The notes under the pieces are model-generated. The model searched no databases, was not told the DNA's origin, and saw only the letters and a list, made by a program, of their open reading frames with translations. From Chaetoderma sp. LZ-2023a (lineage: Eukaryota > Mollusca > Caudofoveata > Chaetodermatida > Chaetodermatidae): a stretch of 64,000 nucleotides of DNA. This document shows, piece by piece, positions 47,431 through 60,100 of the stretch. How positions within the stretch are numbered: position 1 is the stretch's first letter; the number at the start of each line of letters is the position of its first letter. The translations under genes and the position numbers were made by a program. Location of the stretch: positions 126,070,883-126,134,882 of the forward strand of contig CM067360.1 of NCBI GenBank assembly GCA_034401795.1, given 5' to 3'.

Positions 47431-47685
47431 TGCCTAGCGCACAGTGGACAATCTACATTTAGCTCAGCCGCTAGCTCTTGTGTGCGGGTGATTTTGGTGA
47501 GGAATTCGCCTCGCGAGGCCTTGGTGAAAATATCTGTCTTGTTTGGTATTTTTGGCTTCGCGAGGTAAAAACCTCACCGTGTGCGGATGTCGTGAGCCAT
47601 GTGCTCAGCGGCATAAATCAACTGACCAATGAAAATGAATGGTTTAGCCGGTAGCTCGGCTAGATTGCCCTGTGTGCGCTAGGCA
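47431..47685. mobile_element. Harbinger-type MITE
   Basis: Termini tgcctagcgcacagtgg and its reverse complement ccctgtgtgcgctaggca form inverted repeats of about 25 bp. The flanking trinucleotide TTA is duplicated (47,428-47,430 and 47,686-47,688), the TWA target typical of PIF/Harbinger. It is 255 bp and non-coding, and contains two cgcgaggc words. Confidence 0.75.
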
Positions 47686-47812
47686 TTACATGTATCTTAC
47701 AGTACAGCTCAGAAACACATTAAGTTAACTTATTTCCAAACAGAAGCAGAAACATGTTAGTTCATACAACTATACACATGATGCCAGAGACGTTCTGTTG
47801 AATATTGCAGTG

Positions 47813-48244
47813 TAGGCTTGTTGCGATTATTGCCTTGTGCGGTCGATTATTAAAAAATAATCGTAATTACACGATTAATCAGCTTGGATACAAATTCCGA
47901 AGAAATAACAAGAAAAGAATATCAATGACGAAAATTGCAATGATGTTTAGAGAAGTCCATTTGCAGGGCAACAGAAGACTATTTTTGAAAATGTATCACT
48001 GGAATCCAGTAATACATTTTCAAAAATAGTCTTCCGTTCCCTGCAAATGGACATATATTCACTAAGCAAAATGTCATTTTTCATGACCGATCACATTAAA
48101 AAGTAATTCAAAGTTAGGATTTGAAATATTTTATGCAATAGAAAATATTCACGCTTATTCGATTATTTAATTTTTAATCATATAAATTCACGATTTAAAA
48201 CATAATCGCGATTTTCGATTTAATCACGTAATCGCGCAAGTCTA
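47813..48244. mobile_element. hAT-type MITE with embedded hairpin
   Basis: 432 bp, starting taggcttg and ending caagtcta. It is flanked by an 8-bp duplication with one mismatch (ttgcagtg 47,805-47,812; ttgcattg 48,245-48,252), the hAT target length. The centre (about 47,955-48,052) is a second, nested foldback: ccatttgcagggcaac, agaagactatttttgaaaat and cactggaat against their complements. Related copies lie at 50,320 and 61,468. Confidence 0.82.
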
Positions 48245-48401
48245 TTGCATTGCTCAATCATATCGAGTCCAAAATAGTGAACAGTATGTTTTATTGTGTT
48301 GTGGAAACATTTACCATTATTTCTGAGCTGTACATGAAAGCAGTGGATTGTTTATAAGATTTACAATGATATGACGGTAAAATAAATTTATCTTTCTGTA
48401 G

Positions 48402-48747
48402 ATGTCGAGAACTACACCTCCTCGCTTAGGAGTCCGTACCCGCTCAAAACAGAGACAAAGTGAGATCAGCGAATTCCTTTTATCTAAACCCACTGACGAG
48501 CAACAATCACCAGTTTTCCACGATACAACAAAGCCTACCGCCAGATCGCAATCATCATCAGTTAGTCCACGTCGTGTCAGTTTCGGAGTTCGTCGTCAGA
48601 CATTGTCGGACATCCGTAAGCGACATCGTCTCCTTAGACGGTCATTTGGTGGGGATGCACAAGATGCACAAATTGATCATATTGAGAATGACTCGGATAG
48701 GAAAAAAAAGTGTAGTCCTGGACTATTAGCTCTTCGCTCAACACCAG
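48402..48747 (+). CDS. exon 1 (first coding exon) of the membrane-protein gene
   Basis: Begins at ATG (MSRTTPPRLGVRTRSKQRQ) immediately after a splice-acceptor-like AG at 48,400-48,401 and ends before gtatgt at 48,748, phase 1. It encodes the basic N-terminus with SPRRVSFGVRRQTLSD. Confidence 0.75.
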
Positions 48748-51048
48748 GTATGTACATGTAGGTACATGGCATTGTATAAAACATTGCAGCTGCCGGGATC
48801 AAGCATGAGATGAATCCATTCTGTTGCTCAAGTATATGATGTCATAATGAATTACTTCAAATGTCGGCCGACGTCACAAAATGCGTAAATGAATGACGTC
48901 CTCTAAGTCCATCATGAACTTTTGAAAGTCTCATGTGTACGAATTGTGTGTCCATTACTTAATAACCATTCTGTTGAATATTTTGAAACTAATTTGAATT
49001 GGCACGGATGCTGGTATAGGCATCAACAGGACCCAGTCAAATTAGTTTCAAAATATTCAACTGCTTACCTGTATAGTTGTTCTGGAAATTGAGAGTCAGG
49101 GAGTTCAGGGTTCTATCTATCCCAACATGGGCAAAGTACAATGTATGGTCTAAGCTTAGGTAGGAATGGGCGGGGCATAGGTAGAAATGTATTTCTCTAT
49201 TAATAATCGGATCTTGAGTTTGGGAGTCTGGGTGAGGGATGATGATGGTGGAATCCCACACTGTTTATTAATCTTTTCATATATATATTTGTTTGTGACT
49301 CACGAGTAGTATAAGTCTGTCTGTGTGTCTGTCTGTTTCAAACGTCAAATCCTTACATGCCTAACAAAGCTACCTATAAAGTCACAAACTACATGTATGT
49401 GTATAGTTTGTCACGCTTGATTAGATAGAAAATTCCTGTCCCGGCTGTCATTTTATTTGTATACCGTAACCAGAAATGGGTGTATGGATGCATTAAATGC
49501 TAAGGGTGTGTCCCATACCAAAAGTAGGTCATCATGACATGCATTTCATGGGCCACTGAATATCATAGAACATTCCTGTCTGGGCTGTAGTTTCAAGAGT
49601 GTTTCGTATGCAGTAACTGTAACCAAACTTGTGTGAAAGGTGTACCATGTACATGTATCAAAAGTAGGTTACAGTAACCTACTTTTCACAGTTCAATGAA
49701 CATCAAATAAATTGATGTCCAATCTGTGTTCTCGAAGCTCTTCTGGGAACCACATATCCTGTTGAGAATGGTTGATTACGTGTATCAGCCAGGTGAATTT
49801 CAAGCCCTGTATCTGGGTCAAGCTAAGCTCTTTCAACAATAAATTCCAATCTCGGCAAACAAACAAGAAATCTGTTGAATATTTTGAAATTAATATGACT
49901 GGAAGCCATTGCTGCCTTAGGCAGCAATGGCTTCCAGTCATATTAATTTCAAAATATTCGTCAGAATATGCTATACAACATGTACATCATAAAGAATTTA
50001 CTTACTTTTTCAGGGATTTGTCGTTGAAAGCGTTAATGCTATATATATATATAAAGTATTCCGCACAGCTTTGCTACTTTCTCACAGGGCACCGAATAGA
50101 GGAGAAAAAGCGTCGCCTGATACAGAGTCACGAGAAGATTCGCCGCAATGCTGACCGCTTGCCGATCGGAGGCGGTGTATCAATCTGGCCACAGATGGAT
50201 AATATGCGGCTGTGTCAGAGGGAGACGGTACAGCTCGTTATAATCGCTTTAATAACGGCCTTTGTGGTGTTTGTCTTGTTCGCCAAGCTACACGGTAGGT
50301 TGCTATCACAGCCTTTACATAGGCTTGTGTGATTATTGGTGTGAGTGATGACAATCGATTATTTAAGAATAATCGCAATTTCTCGGTTAATGAGTGTGGG
50401 TACAAATTACCAAGACAAACGTGTAACAACAAAGGCATATCAATGATGCCAGCTGCAATTGTGTCTAAAAATGTCCATTTGCAGGCCAAGAGGAGTCTAT
50501 TTTTGAAAATGTACCACTGGAATGACTTGCTCGATGCTCGAGCTAGTCATTCCAGTGATACATTTTCAAAAAATTGTCTGGGCCTGGAAATGGACACGTA
50601 TATTCACTGGGCAACATATCAATTTTCATGACCGAATGCGTTAAACATGTTAAAGAAGAATAAAATGTAGGATTTAAAATATTTTATGCAGTAGAAATTA
50701 TTTATGACATTGTATGATTATTCGATAAATTTAATTTTTAATCATATAAATTCATGATTTAAAAAATAATCCAGGTTTTCGATTTAATCACCTAAATGTC
50801 TAAGCTAGACATTATGTATGAGTATGCTCAGTATTTTTCGTCATCACAGGCATGATAGGATATATTGCATGATATTGTATTTGTAAGCTGTTATTCTGCT
50901 TACATTGTTTATGCTTTGCTGATCAAGATGTCAAAGTTTCTGGAATTCAACCAAATTTGGTATGTTAGTTACCCATCTGAGTGGGGATTGCGAGAAAATG
51001 TTTACATTAGGCTCCGCCCCATGGTGGGTTAAGATGTGGGGTAGTGTC

Positions 51049-51102
<54 letters not shown>

Positions 51103-54100
51103 TGCGTAGTGTCAAAGTTGGATAAAAGCATGGGATTTGTGACGGCATGCCGTCGACTGCATTGTACATGTAGTTTCGTCTTTGGCGAGGTGGTCGAGCG
51201 TGGTTTTCAAGTCATCCTTAAATTATTTTGGTTCATTTGAGGTACTTCTACCTCCCCCTTCACTTCAGAGATCAGACAGGAAATGGTCGGTTTTCGTGAT
51301 GAGACTGTAAATGACTGCCATCTTTATGTTAAAAAATGGACACCTTGATTGACAGTCGTGCATGAGAAATAGAATGCGATGTCATACTAATGCATTGCTG
51401 CCAAATTATGTTCAGAATATTCAGTGCTGACACATTGAGTTTTTGTTTTGGAGACATGTTACATATTTTCTGAGCTGCTCTGTAGCAAGGAATTCATTTG
51501 CCATAAAGCTCTCCAATCACAGCCCTGGACGCATCCAGCTGGTAACAAACTCACATCTGGTGAGAGGATGTATTAGAGACTAAAATGCATTGTGTTTTAT
51601 ATTTGGGAATGATCTTTTATTACACACATGTATCTGGTTTAACCTCTGTAAATGTACATGTGTTCCTATATTTTCAGGTGAATTATTACTCTCACTAACT
51701 GATTACACTTACGAGATTTCACTGTTTTCTAAAGTACATTCCATATCACTAGAGGGCCATGAGGCATTTAATCACACAATGCTAGACTGGCATCTTAGTT
51801 ACAGAAAACTCCTGGTATGCTTACATATATCTTATTCTACATATAGTTTGTGTTATTAGTCAGTTAATATTAGCCTTTAACGTTAATTGAGTAACCCTTT
51901 AAACCTTGTTGGAATGTTCTTTTGAATATTTCGAAAATAATTTGACTGGGAGCTCTTGTGACTTGATTAGTTTGACAATATTGAACAGCTTACTTCTATA
52001 GGAGGATTCATGGCAATGCCTATGGGCCATTTTGGCCGGCAGCTATCTAAGTCTTGAATTTTGGCCGATTTTTAGTAACTTCTTTAAAAATCTTTTCTGA
52101 AACCGCTTGGGGGGATTGATTAAAACCTCATGAAATATGATCTAGGGCAACAACTGAACCAGGTTCAATGGAGGTTGTTTGGCCAAATAGTTTGGTGGCC
52201 ATCTTGGATGACCTAGTTTTTTGCGAAAACAACTTCTTCAGAACCCTTGAACGGATGGGGCCGAAGTTTGGTAGATATGGCGGGCCATCAAAATCTGGCG
52301 CCAAGGACACTTGATACATCAAAAAGCATGGCCATCATGAGCCAATCAAAATGTAGCGTGTTTGAAGGCCATTTTGGATTTTTTATTTGATATCTTTTGA
52401 AGCCAAAATTGGTTTTAAATATAGGTTTCTGGGTATTCTGATTTCAAATTTACCTTTTTCGAAACTGTCGGATGAATGGATTGCTGGTCATCTTGGATTT
52501 TTTTTCCCTCCAAAACTGCAAAAGCTCCCTCCCATCCTAAAGCAATGAAAATTTTTAAATGTCTTCTCGAGAACCACCGGGCTGATTTCTAGTATATTTG
52601 ACAGGAAGCAAGCATCCTTACGGCTTAGGGATACAAGTTTCTTCAAAGGAAGATGATCAGCCAATTTGGCCATCGGCCATCTTGGATTTTGGTCGACTTT
52701 AAGAAACGTCTTTAAAAATCTTCTCTGAAACCGCTTCGGGTATCGATGCAAATGTCATAAATCATGATCTAGATCAAGAGCTGAAGCAAGTTTGTTTGAG
52801 GGAAGTTGATTTGTCATCTTGGAGGACCTCGTCTTCGCGAAAACAGTTTCTTCAAAACTGCTGAACAGATCGGGCCCAAATTTGGCAGATATGATTAGGG
52901 CCAAAATCGCCATTAAAATCAATCAAAATTTAGTGGTTTTTGTCAAATTTCTGAGAAAATCCTAAAAATGCCGCTTATTAACCCTGACATATCAGCCAAA
53001 AACAGCTTCTGCAATGGTCTTGAGAAATGCCCATTTACATACCATGGGAAGAGTATTTTTGAAAATTTATCACTGAAATGAATGGTTTGGTTATCATTCC
53101 ACAAGACACTAACAGAGGCTGGTTTTGGTCGTTATGACCATTAAACCTACACATCCATGACTCTGTTTCAACAATATGGCTAACTCTATTTATATAAAAA
53201 ATGGAAGGATGTGGTTTGCGGCAAAATGCTCACAGAAGTGAAGCACAGTCATGTCAGTTGTTTTTATTTGTTCGCAGGAAGCTATACATGAGAGATTTGA
53301 AGTGATTAATCCACCATTGACATACAAAGTTTATATCATGCTTTACATGCTCGGCGTGACAGTCCTCATCTACTTTCTTCTGGACAATGTGTTTGCTAGT
53401 AGTCGACTCTCACCACGCAGGATAAAAATATGGTAACTTGTAAATGTACATATCAGTATGTTATTCCTTGATTCATGAACTATATCATGGCTGCACTGTT
53501 TTGCCTATTAAATTCATACCAAATTGATTTTGACCGAGCAATGGTTTTTAGCTCGACTTTGCGCACATTTTCATTTAGCTCAACCTTTCTGTTTATGTCT
53601 CATGTTTGGTTAATCATACTGGACCCAAACTTGGGCACATGCTTCCTTTTCATGACACAGCATCATACGATGACCGTGGGGTCAAAAGGTCAAAGGTCAA
53701 GATCACTGTGACCTTGCTAAAAACTTGTTTTTGTCTCGGCTGCGAAGCTGGAGGCGAGACATAGTTATCACTTTTCCGATGGCGACAGCGTCAACGTGAA
53801 AGTTAATGTTAAGTTTATTCAAATGACAATTTAGTTACTAAAGAGTTATCAGATTTAAAACCGTACAAGTTTTTCTATACAATGGTTATAACTACTCTCT
53901 ATCAAAATGAAATTAATAATCTAAATTTTTCCCAGATTTTTACACGGTTTGGACTTATTTTTGGGCTTTTGTGAAAGAAATTAATTTTTTTCTAATGACA
54001 ATATACTCATAGAGTTATCCGATTTCCATACAACCTCACACATTTGTTCTATACGATCATTAGGACTCTAGCGTGTATCAAAAAGATATAGATTTTCAAT

Positions 54101-57100
54101 ATTTTTCCATTCTGTTTTTCTTGGTTTTGAACTTAGATAATTTTATACCTTCAGGTTAAGGATTTTTGCTGCTGTTACGGTTTTTCAAACAAGATTTTCA
54201 TCAACAAGGGGTTACCCTATTTTGAATAAAACTACAGATTGGTTCTACATGATGATAAGAACTAGTTTGCATCAAAATGGAATTGATTTTCTAAATCATT
54301 CCATACTTTAACTGTGTTTGAACTTGGATTATTTCATGGTCTATTTGCATCTATGTTAAAAATCTTTCATGTGACAATTTAGTAGACAAGCATTTATTTA
54401 TCTGCTTTGATTAAAACCTCACAGATTCATTTTAAGCGATGCTCCCATGTCTAGTCTGCATTAAAAAGAAATAGACTCTGATTAGATTTTGACATATTTT
54501 TACTGGTTTTTTTAGGGCTAATATGCATCCAGGTTGTGCTGCGGTTACAGGTTTTCAAATGACAATTTGATCAGCAAAGCCGTATCCACTTTAGATACAA
54601 TGTTTTGATTTGCTCTATAGGCTGCTTAAATGTAGTCTGCGTCATATTAATGTGCTTGATTTTGAAAATGTTTCTACTTATTTTCAGGTTTTGAATTTTG
54701 CTTCTATTTGAACCAAAATGCCTTTCGGTCAGACTTGGTGTATCAGGAGTCATTCTACTGCAGCTGCTACCAGGCAGGGAGGCTTTATATGGTTCAGTCT
54801 TAAAGCTATGCTTCTCCAAATCTCTGCTTGCCTGTTGGGTTGTACCATGGGTACTTTGCTTTGACAAGTAGATTGTCATTTCAAAATGAGACTGTATCTG
54901 GTGCCCCATCAATGGCCGTCTTATCCTATAACAATTAATATATAATATACTAAATATTTAGTCCAGAGCAGGCCGAGTTCTGCGATAACATGGTGAGATG
55001 TTTCGTTAAGCTAAACTTATCAGCTTATACTTCGGAATTGGTTAACCCTAATGAAACACAACTTGGGTATGTGACTGCTTATGCTAAGAGGATGCAGGAT
55101 AGTGACAGCAAGCGTAAAGTTCGACTCACTAACTATAGTCAGTTTTATGGTTTACTGAACCTGCGCAGTCGCTATGTCAAGCCTAATGCTGAACAGTTAA
55201 CTATAGTTCGTTGGTTCCCGGTTCCCCATTGAATTACTATTGCTGACAATTTGGAGCCAGGTACTAGTCTCCACTAACCCTTTCTGTTGTCTGTTTTGAT
55301 GACCTATGAAAATGGGTTATTTTTGTCCGCTAAGACATCAAGAAGCATCCACATGACATAAAGTGGGAAGAAATAAGGGCTTGGGAACATTGACATACAA
55401 TGGAAAAGCATAATTTCATCAAACCTAAGTTATTTGGTGAAATAATTACACTTTTATATGCAATTATTTGAAATTTACGCAAATTTTGCACTAACCATCT
55501 GAACCGAGCTTGGGTGCTCGGTTGACTATAGTTGACTAGCTAGTTAACTATTTGACGTTTGACTGGTATTCTAGTTAGCTATAGCTAACTATGGTTAGGA
55601 GTCAAACTTGACCAGAGTGACCAGGTCAAAACTCCATGTCACTGACCTTGCTATTTGACCTTCGCTCTTTCAACGTTAATTTTTCCGTTTAGCAAATTGT
55701 TTGCATTTATATTTCATAATTACATAATACTACCAGAACTAATCTTGACCACATGGTTCTCTATACCATAAGGAAAATGCATGCTAATAGTGCTATCACT
55801 AGGTCAAAGCTCAAGGTCATTGTAACCTTGATATTTGACCTTTGTCATGTCTGTACTTCCAATGTTAAGTATTTGTTCGCTTATATTTTAGGATTGCTTA
55901 ATCCTACAGGAACCAAACTTTGACACATGGTTTCATATACCATAATGCGGTATCATGATGATAGTGAGGTCAAAGGTCAAGCCGATTCTGACATTGCCAT
56001 TTCACCGCTGCTCTTTCAACATTAAGTTTTTCCGTTTAACAGATTTACATTTGTTTCAGGATTGGTTATTCCGTGAACTAAGCTTTGATACCTGGTTACC
56101 TATAATGTTAGGAAGCAGCATGATAACATTAACGTCAGGAGGTCAAAGGTCAAGGTAGCTGTGACAAACACGAGACAGGGGAGACATTTAATTCCGTGGA
56201 ATTCTTGTTTCAGCTAAAAAGTATTTTCCGTTCATCTTAACTTTTATGTTTATATCTCATGTTTGCTTATTTATACTGGACCCAAACTTGGACACATACC
56301 TCCTTATAATGACACGACATCACATAATAACCTTGGTGTCCAAAGGTCAAGGTCACTGTGACTTTGCATGTTTGTTTAATCATACTGGACCCAAACTTGG
56401 ACACATGCTTCCTTATAATGACATGGCATGACACAATGATGGTGGGTCAAAAGGTCAAGATGACTTATGCATGGCATCCATCGTTCATCCGTCAACCTTT
56501 GTTTAAAAATGCTACTCATTAACCGCTTGGCGGATTTCAAACTAATTTGGATGGAAGGACATTATGGGGGTAGGCCGCAGAACCTGTATACAGAATTTTG
56601 GTTGGTAAATTTTATGCGTGAATAGCTTAGATTTTATGAAAAATTTACAGGAAATATCCTCATTAACCACTAGGCAGATTTCAACTTACTATGGCTAAAA
56701 GGACCCTAAGGGGCTAGACTTCAGAACTTATGTACAGAATTTTGATTGGTCAAGTTTTTTGGTGAAAAGCTTAGATTTTATGAAAAATTTACCAGAAATA
56801 GTCAAAACACTACCCCCTCATTAACCACTTGGCGGATTTCAACTTCCTTTGGCTGAAATAACCCTATGGGGCTAGACTTCTGAACATGTATACAGAATTT
56901 TGATTGGTCAATTTATTTGGGTGAAAATCTTATATTTTATGAAAGATTTAGGAAATAGTTAAAACGCTACTCATCATTAACCGTTGGACAGATTTCAACC
57001 CTAGTTGGCTGGACAGACCCTATTGTGGTAGGCTCCAAATCATCTATTCAGAATTTTAATGGGTCATTTTTTTGTGAAAATCAATAATGAAAAATGAAAA

Positions 57101-60100
57101 ATTTACCGGAAGTTGTCAAAATACATCTCCTATATAACTGCTTTTTGGATTTTATCCAAATTTGGCTGGAAGGATTCTATAGTGGTAGGCTCTAGAACTT
57201 CATTTTAGAATCTTGGTTGGTTGATTGTTTGGTGACCATTTGGATTTTTTGAAAATTTTCCCGAACCTTTTAACACCCTACTCCTTAATTAGTTAGATTC
57301 TATGGTGGTAGGCCTCAACATAGCAAACAAGAATATTGAGTGGTCAATCTCTTTGCTGGCCATCTTCGATATTAAAAAAATTATCCATCATATCTTCCGG
57401 TATTTAAATGCAAATGGTTAAAATGCTACTGGTCTAGTTGAGCGCTACAGGCGCTTGGGCCTCTTGTTGATAAGGGTTTTGATAAGCCTCTATATTTATT
57501 TTATGTTTGAAGTCACGCTTCATAGTTCATTGCAAAGTCGTAAAGTCGAGCTTCATGGTTGCATTGCAACCACATTTCTGGTTGTTGTAATGCGATGAGA
57601 GTGGGGTGTTTGAAGTGGATGAAAAGTAATCATTTACTATTGCTAAACCTACTCATTTGAACTTTTGTTTAATTTTAACAAAGTTGTTTGTATGAGGTCT
57701 GTGTTTGCCCTGTATATGAGAGGGTGTTCGGTGTGTGGGTGTTTGTCTGAGGCTGTTTCTCGGAAGGTACATGTACCGATTAGAGTTGATCTGATTTTAA
57801 CACACAAATGGTGTCTAGATAATTAAAATACATTAACTTTGTTCTTGAAAAATCAGAAATAAATAAATATGAACATCTATGTGTAACAGTCTCTGATTGC
57901 ACTTATTTTTGTTGTGTTTCGTACATTCATGATCAGGTTTTGACTGAATCTGTCTAACTCTGCCTACATGGCAGAGTATAGGTCAAAATTTTCCTATTGG
58001 AACTATTTGTACAATTAATAATGGTCATCCACAATAATAGCCTTTCATATTTTGAACTATTGACATCTAGCTTAAGTTGAAAATGTTTTGTGATTTTGTA
58101 GGGCTTACATGTATATAGAACTAGGTGAATGTGATCTAATTTGTAGAGAATATAGGTCAAAGGTAAGACGAATCTGTTTCATAATATTAAGAGCTATTAC
58201 CTTCTACGGTAACATCAGAATTCAGAAGTAGGTCAGTGTCCAGGCTGTAGTTTCAAAAATCTTTCTTGAGCCCTGCATGAAGCAGAGGCTGGCTCAACAT
58301 AACGATGCAAATGTCATGCTGATTGCCTTAAGAATGAGGCTAATGGTAGTCTTTCAAGGCTCATTTAATTCATCAAGGGATTATCTGATTTCAATAAAAC
58401 TTTACAGGTGTGTTCTATGATATCATTGCATCCTGCATTCCATATTTTTAGATGATTTGAACAATGAATTAGAGGAATTTTAAAAGACCTATGACAGCAG
58501 CAATTCCCAGTCAAATTAGTTTCAAAATATTCTACAGAATGTTTATTAAATTGTGAATTCATCAAATACATACAATTCATACACTGGTGACAGACTTCAA
58601 TTTTCGTGATGGAGCTGCCATTTTTACTGTGATTAATTGATTATAGCGTTAAATGTTTGAGTGAGAGAACACTTTACTAGATGTTATTAAATGATGACCT
58701 AAGCCTCATTGTAGCTAAAACATGCTTATAGTTATTGTTATGTATAGATATTTACTCACTGAATGCTATATCAGGTTATTAGTACATGATGAGGGGTATA
58801 TGATTACACATTGAAGCTTCAGTAACTACATGTATATATGGCTGGCATGGCAGGTACAAGAAAGGACGTGACAATTGATGTTTGTCTGCCTGATATGTCT
58901 ATAACTGATTGTTAATTTTCAGGCCTCCCTGAACCATTTCTTTTGTCAGGGTATTGTTACTGGTAGTAATTGGTGAATGGACTGTGATGTTGATTGTGCT
59001 TCTTGTCAGCGCCAGTAAACTGGAGTATGCCATTGAAGAGAATATATATCAGCTTAGCGAAACTTTAGTAAGTATAATGCATAGCTATATATAGACAAGT
59101 CAGACATTTGGTCACTTGGTCAGAATGGCTTGACCATTAAAGGGGTAATGTTTTGACAAGTTTGTATGTTCCTACATATGTGCTAAACATGCTACTGTGT
59201 TTAAATTTCAGAAACTTATACTAGTTGTGAGTCGCAACTAAACTATGTGGTACAATTTTTGTCGAGCCCTATGCGAAACAGAGGATAGCTCGAGATAACG
59301 ATCCAAATGGTGTGCAGATAAATCTGTATTTTACAACAAGAATTAGGTAAAGGTTTTTCAATGTACATTTAATTCATCAAGGGGTTATCCGATTTCAATA
59401 AAACTGCAGATTTGGTCTATACCATCATTGCATCCAGACTCCATCATTATGAAAATGATTGTCAAATTGTTTCCATATTTTTACGGAGTTTGGATTTAGT
59501 TTATTGTGGACCAAGAATTAGAAGTGTTAAAGTTTTTCAATGCTCTTAATTTATCAAAGCTTATCAAATTCCAACAAAACGTTGCAAAATTGTTATATGT
59601 TATCATTGCATTCAGTTTGCAGCAAAATTAAAAAGATAGAAAAGTTCCATACTTTTACATGATTTAGACTTAGTTTATTTCTGTCAGATTTGTCTTCTTT
59701 TCATGAATTTGAAGAATGTTAAAGTTTTCAATAGACATTTGATTTTTCAAGGGTTATATTATTTTAAGAAATGCTTATTTTGCGACACTGCCACCCATGT
59801 GTGATATTCGGAAAAATTAAAGGGCTCTACACGCGCGACTAGTTGTTTCTTTGTAATGCATATCTGCAGGGTGTACATAGTGTACACGTTTTTAGAAAGA
59901 CTGGGAGTCAACCCTTTAGCACTCGAGCTGTCTTGAGCTTTGACTTCAAGAAGTCTTCTTGAGAAATGCCAAGTTGCAAGCCAAGAGAAGACTATTTTTT
60001 AAAATTCCCCACTGGAATGACTGCCTCAATAAATGAGCCAATGATTCCAGTGGTAAATTTCCAAAAATAGTCATCTTGGTGGCCTGCAAACGCACATTCA

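Noticed and set aside
49772..50087. N-terminal extension of exon 2 as a longer protein
   Set aside because: The open frame runs back through a foldback MITE; the acceptor at 50,086-50,087 and the matching phase with exon 1 support the shorter exon.
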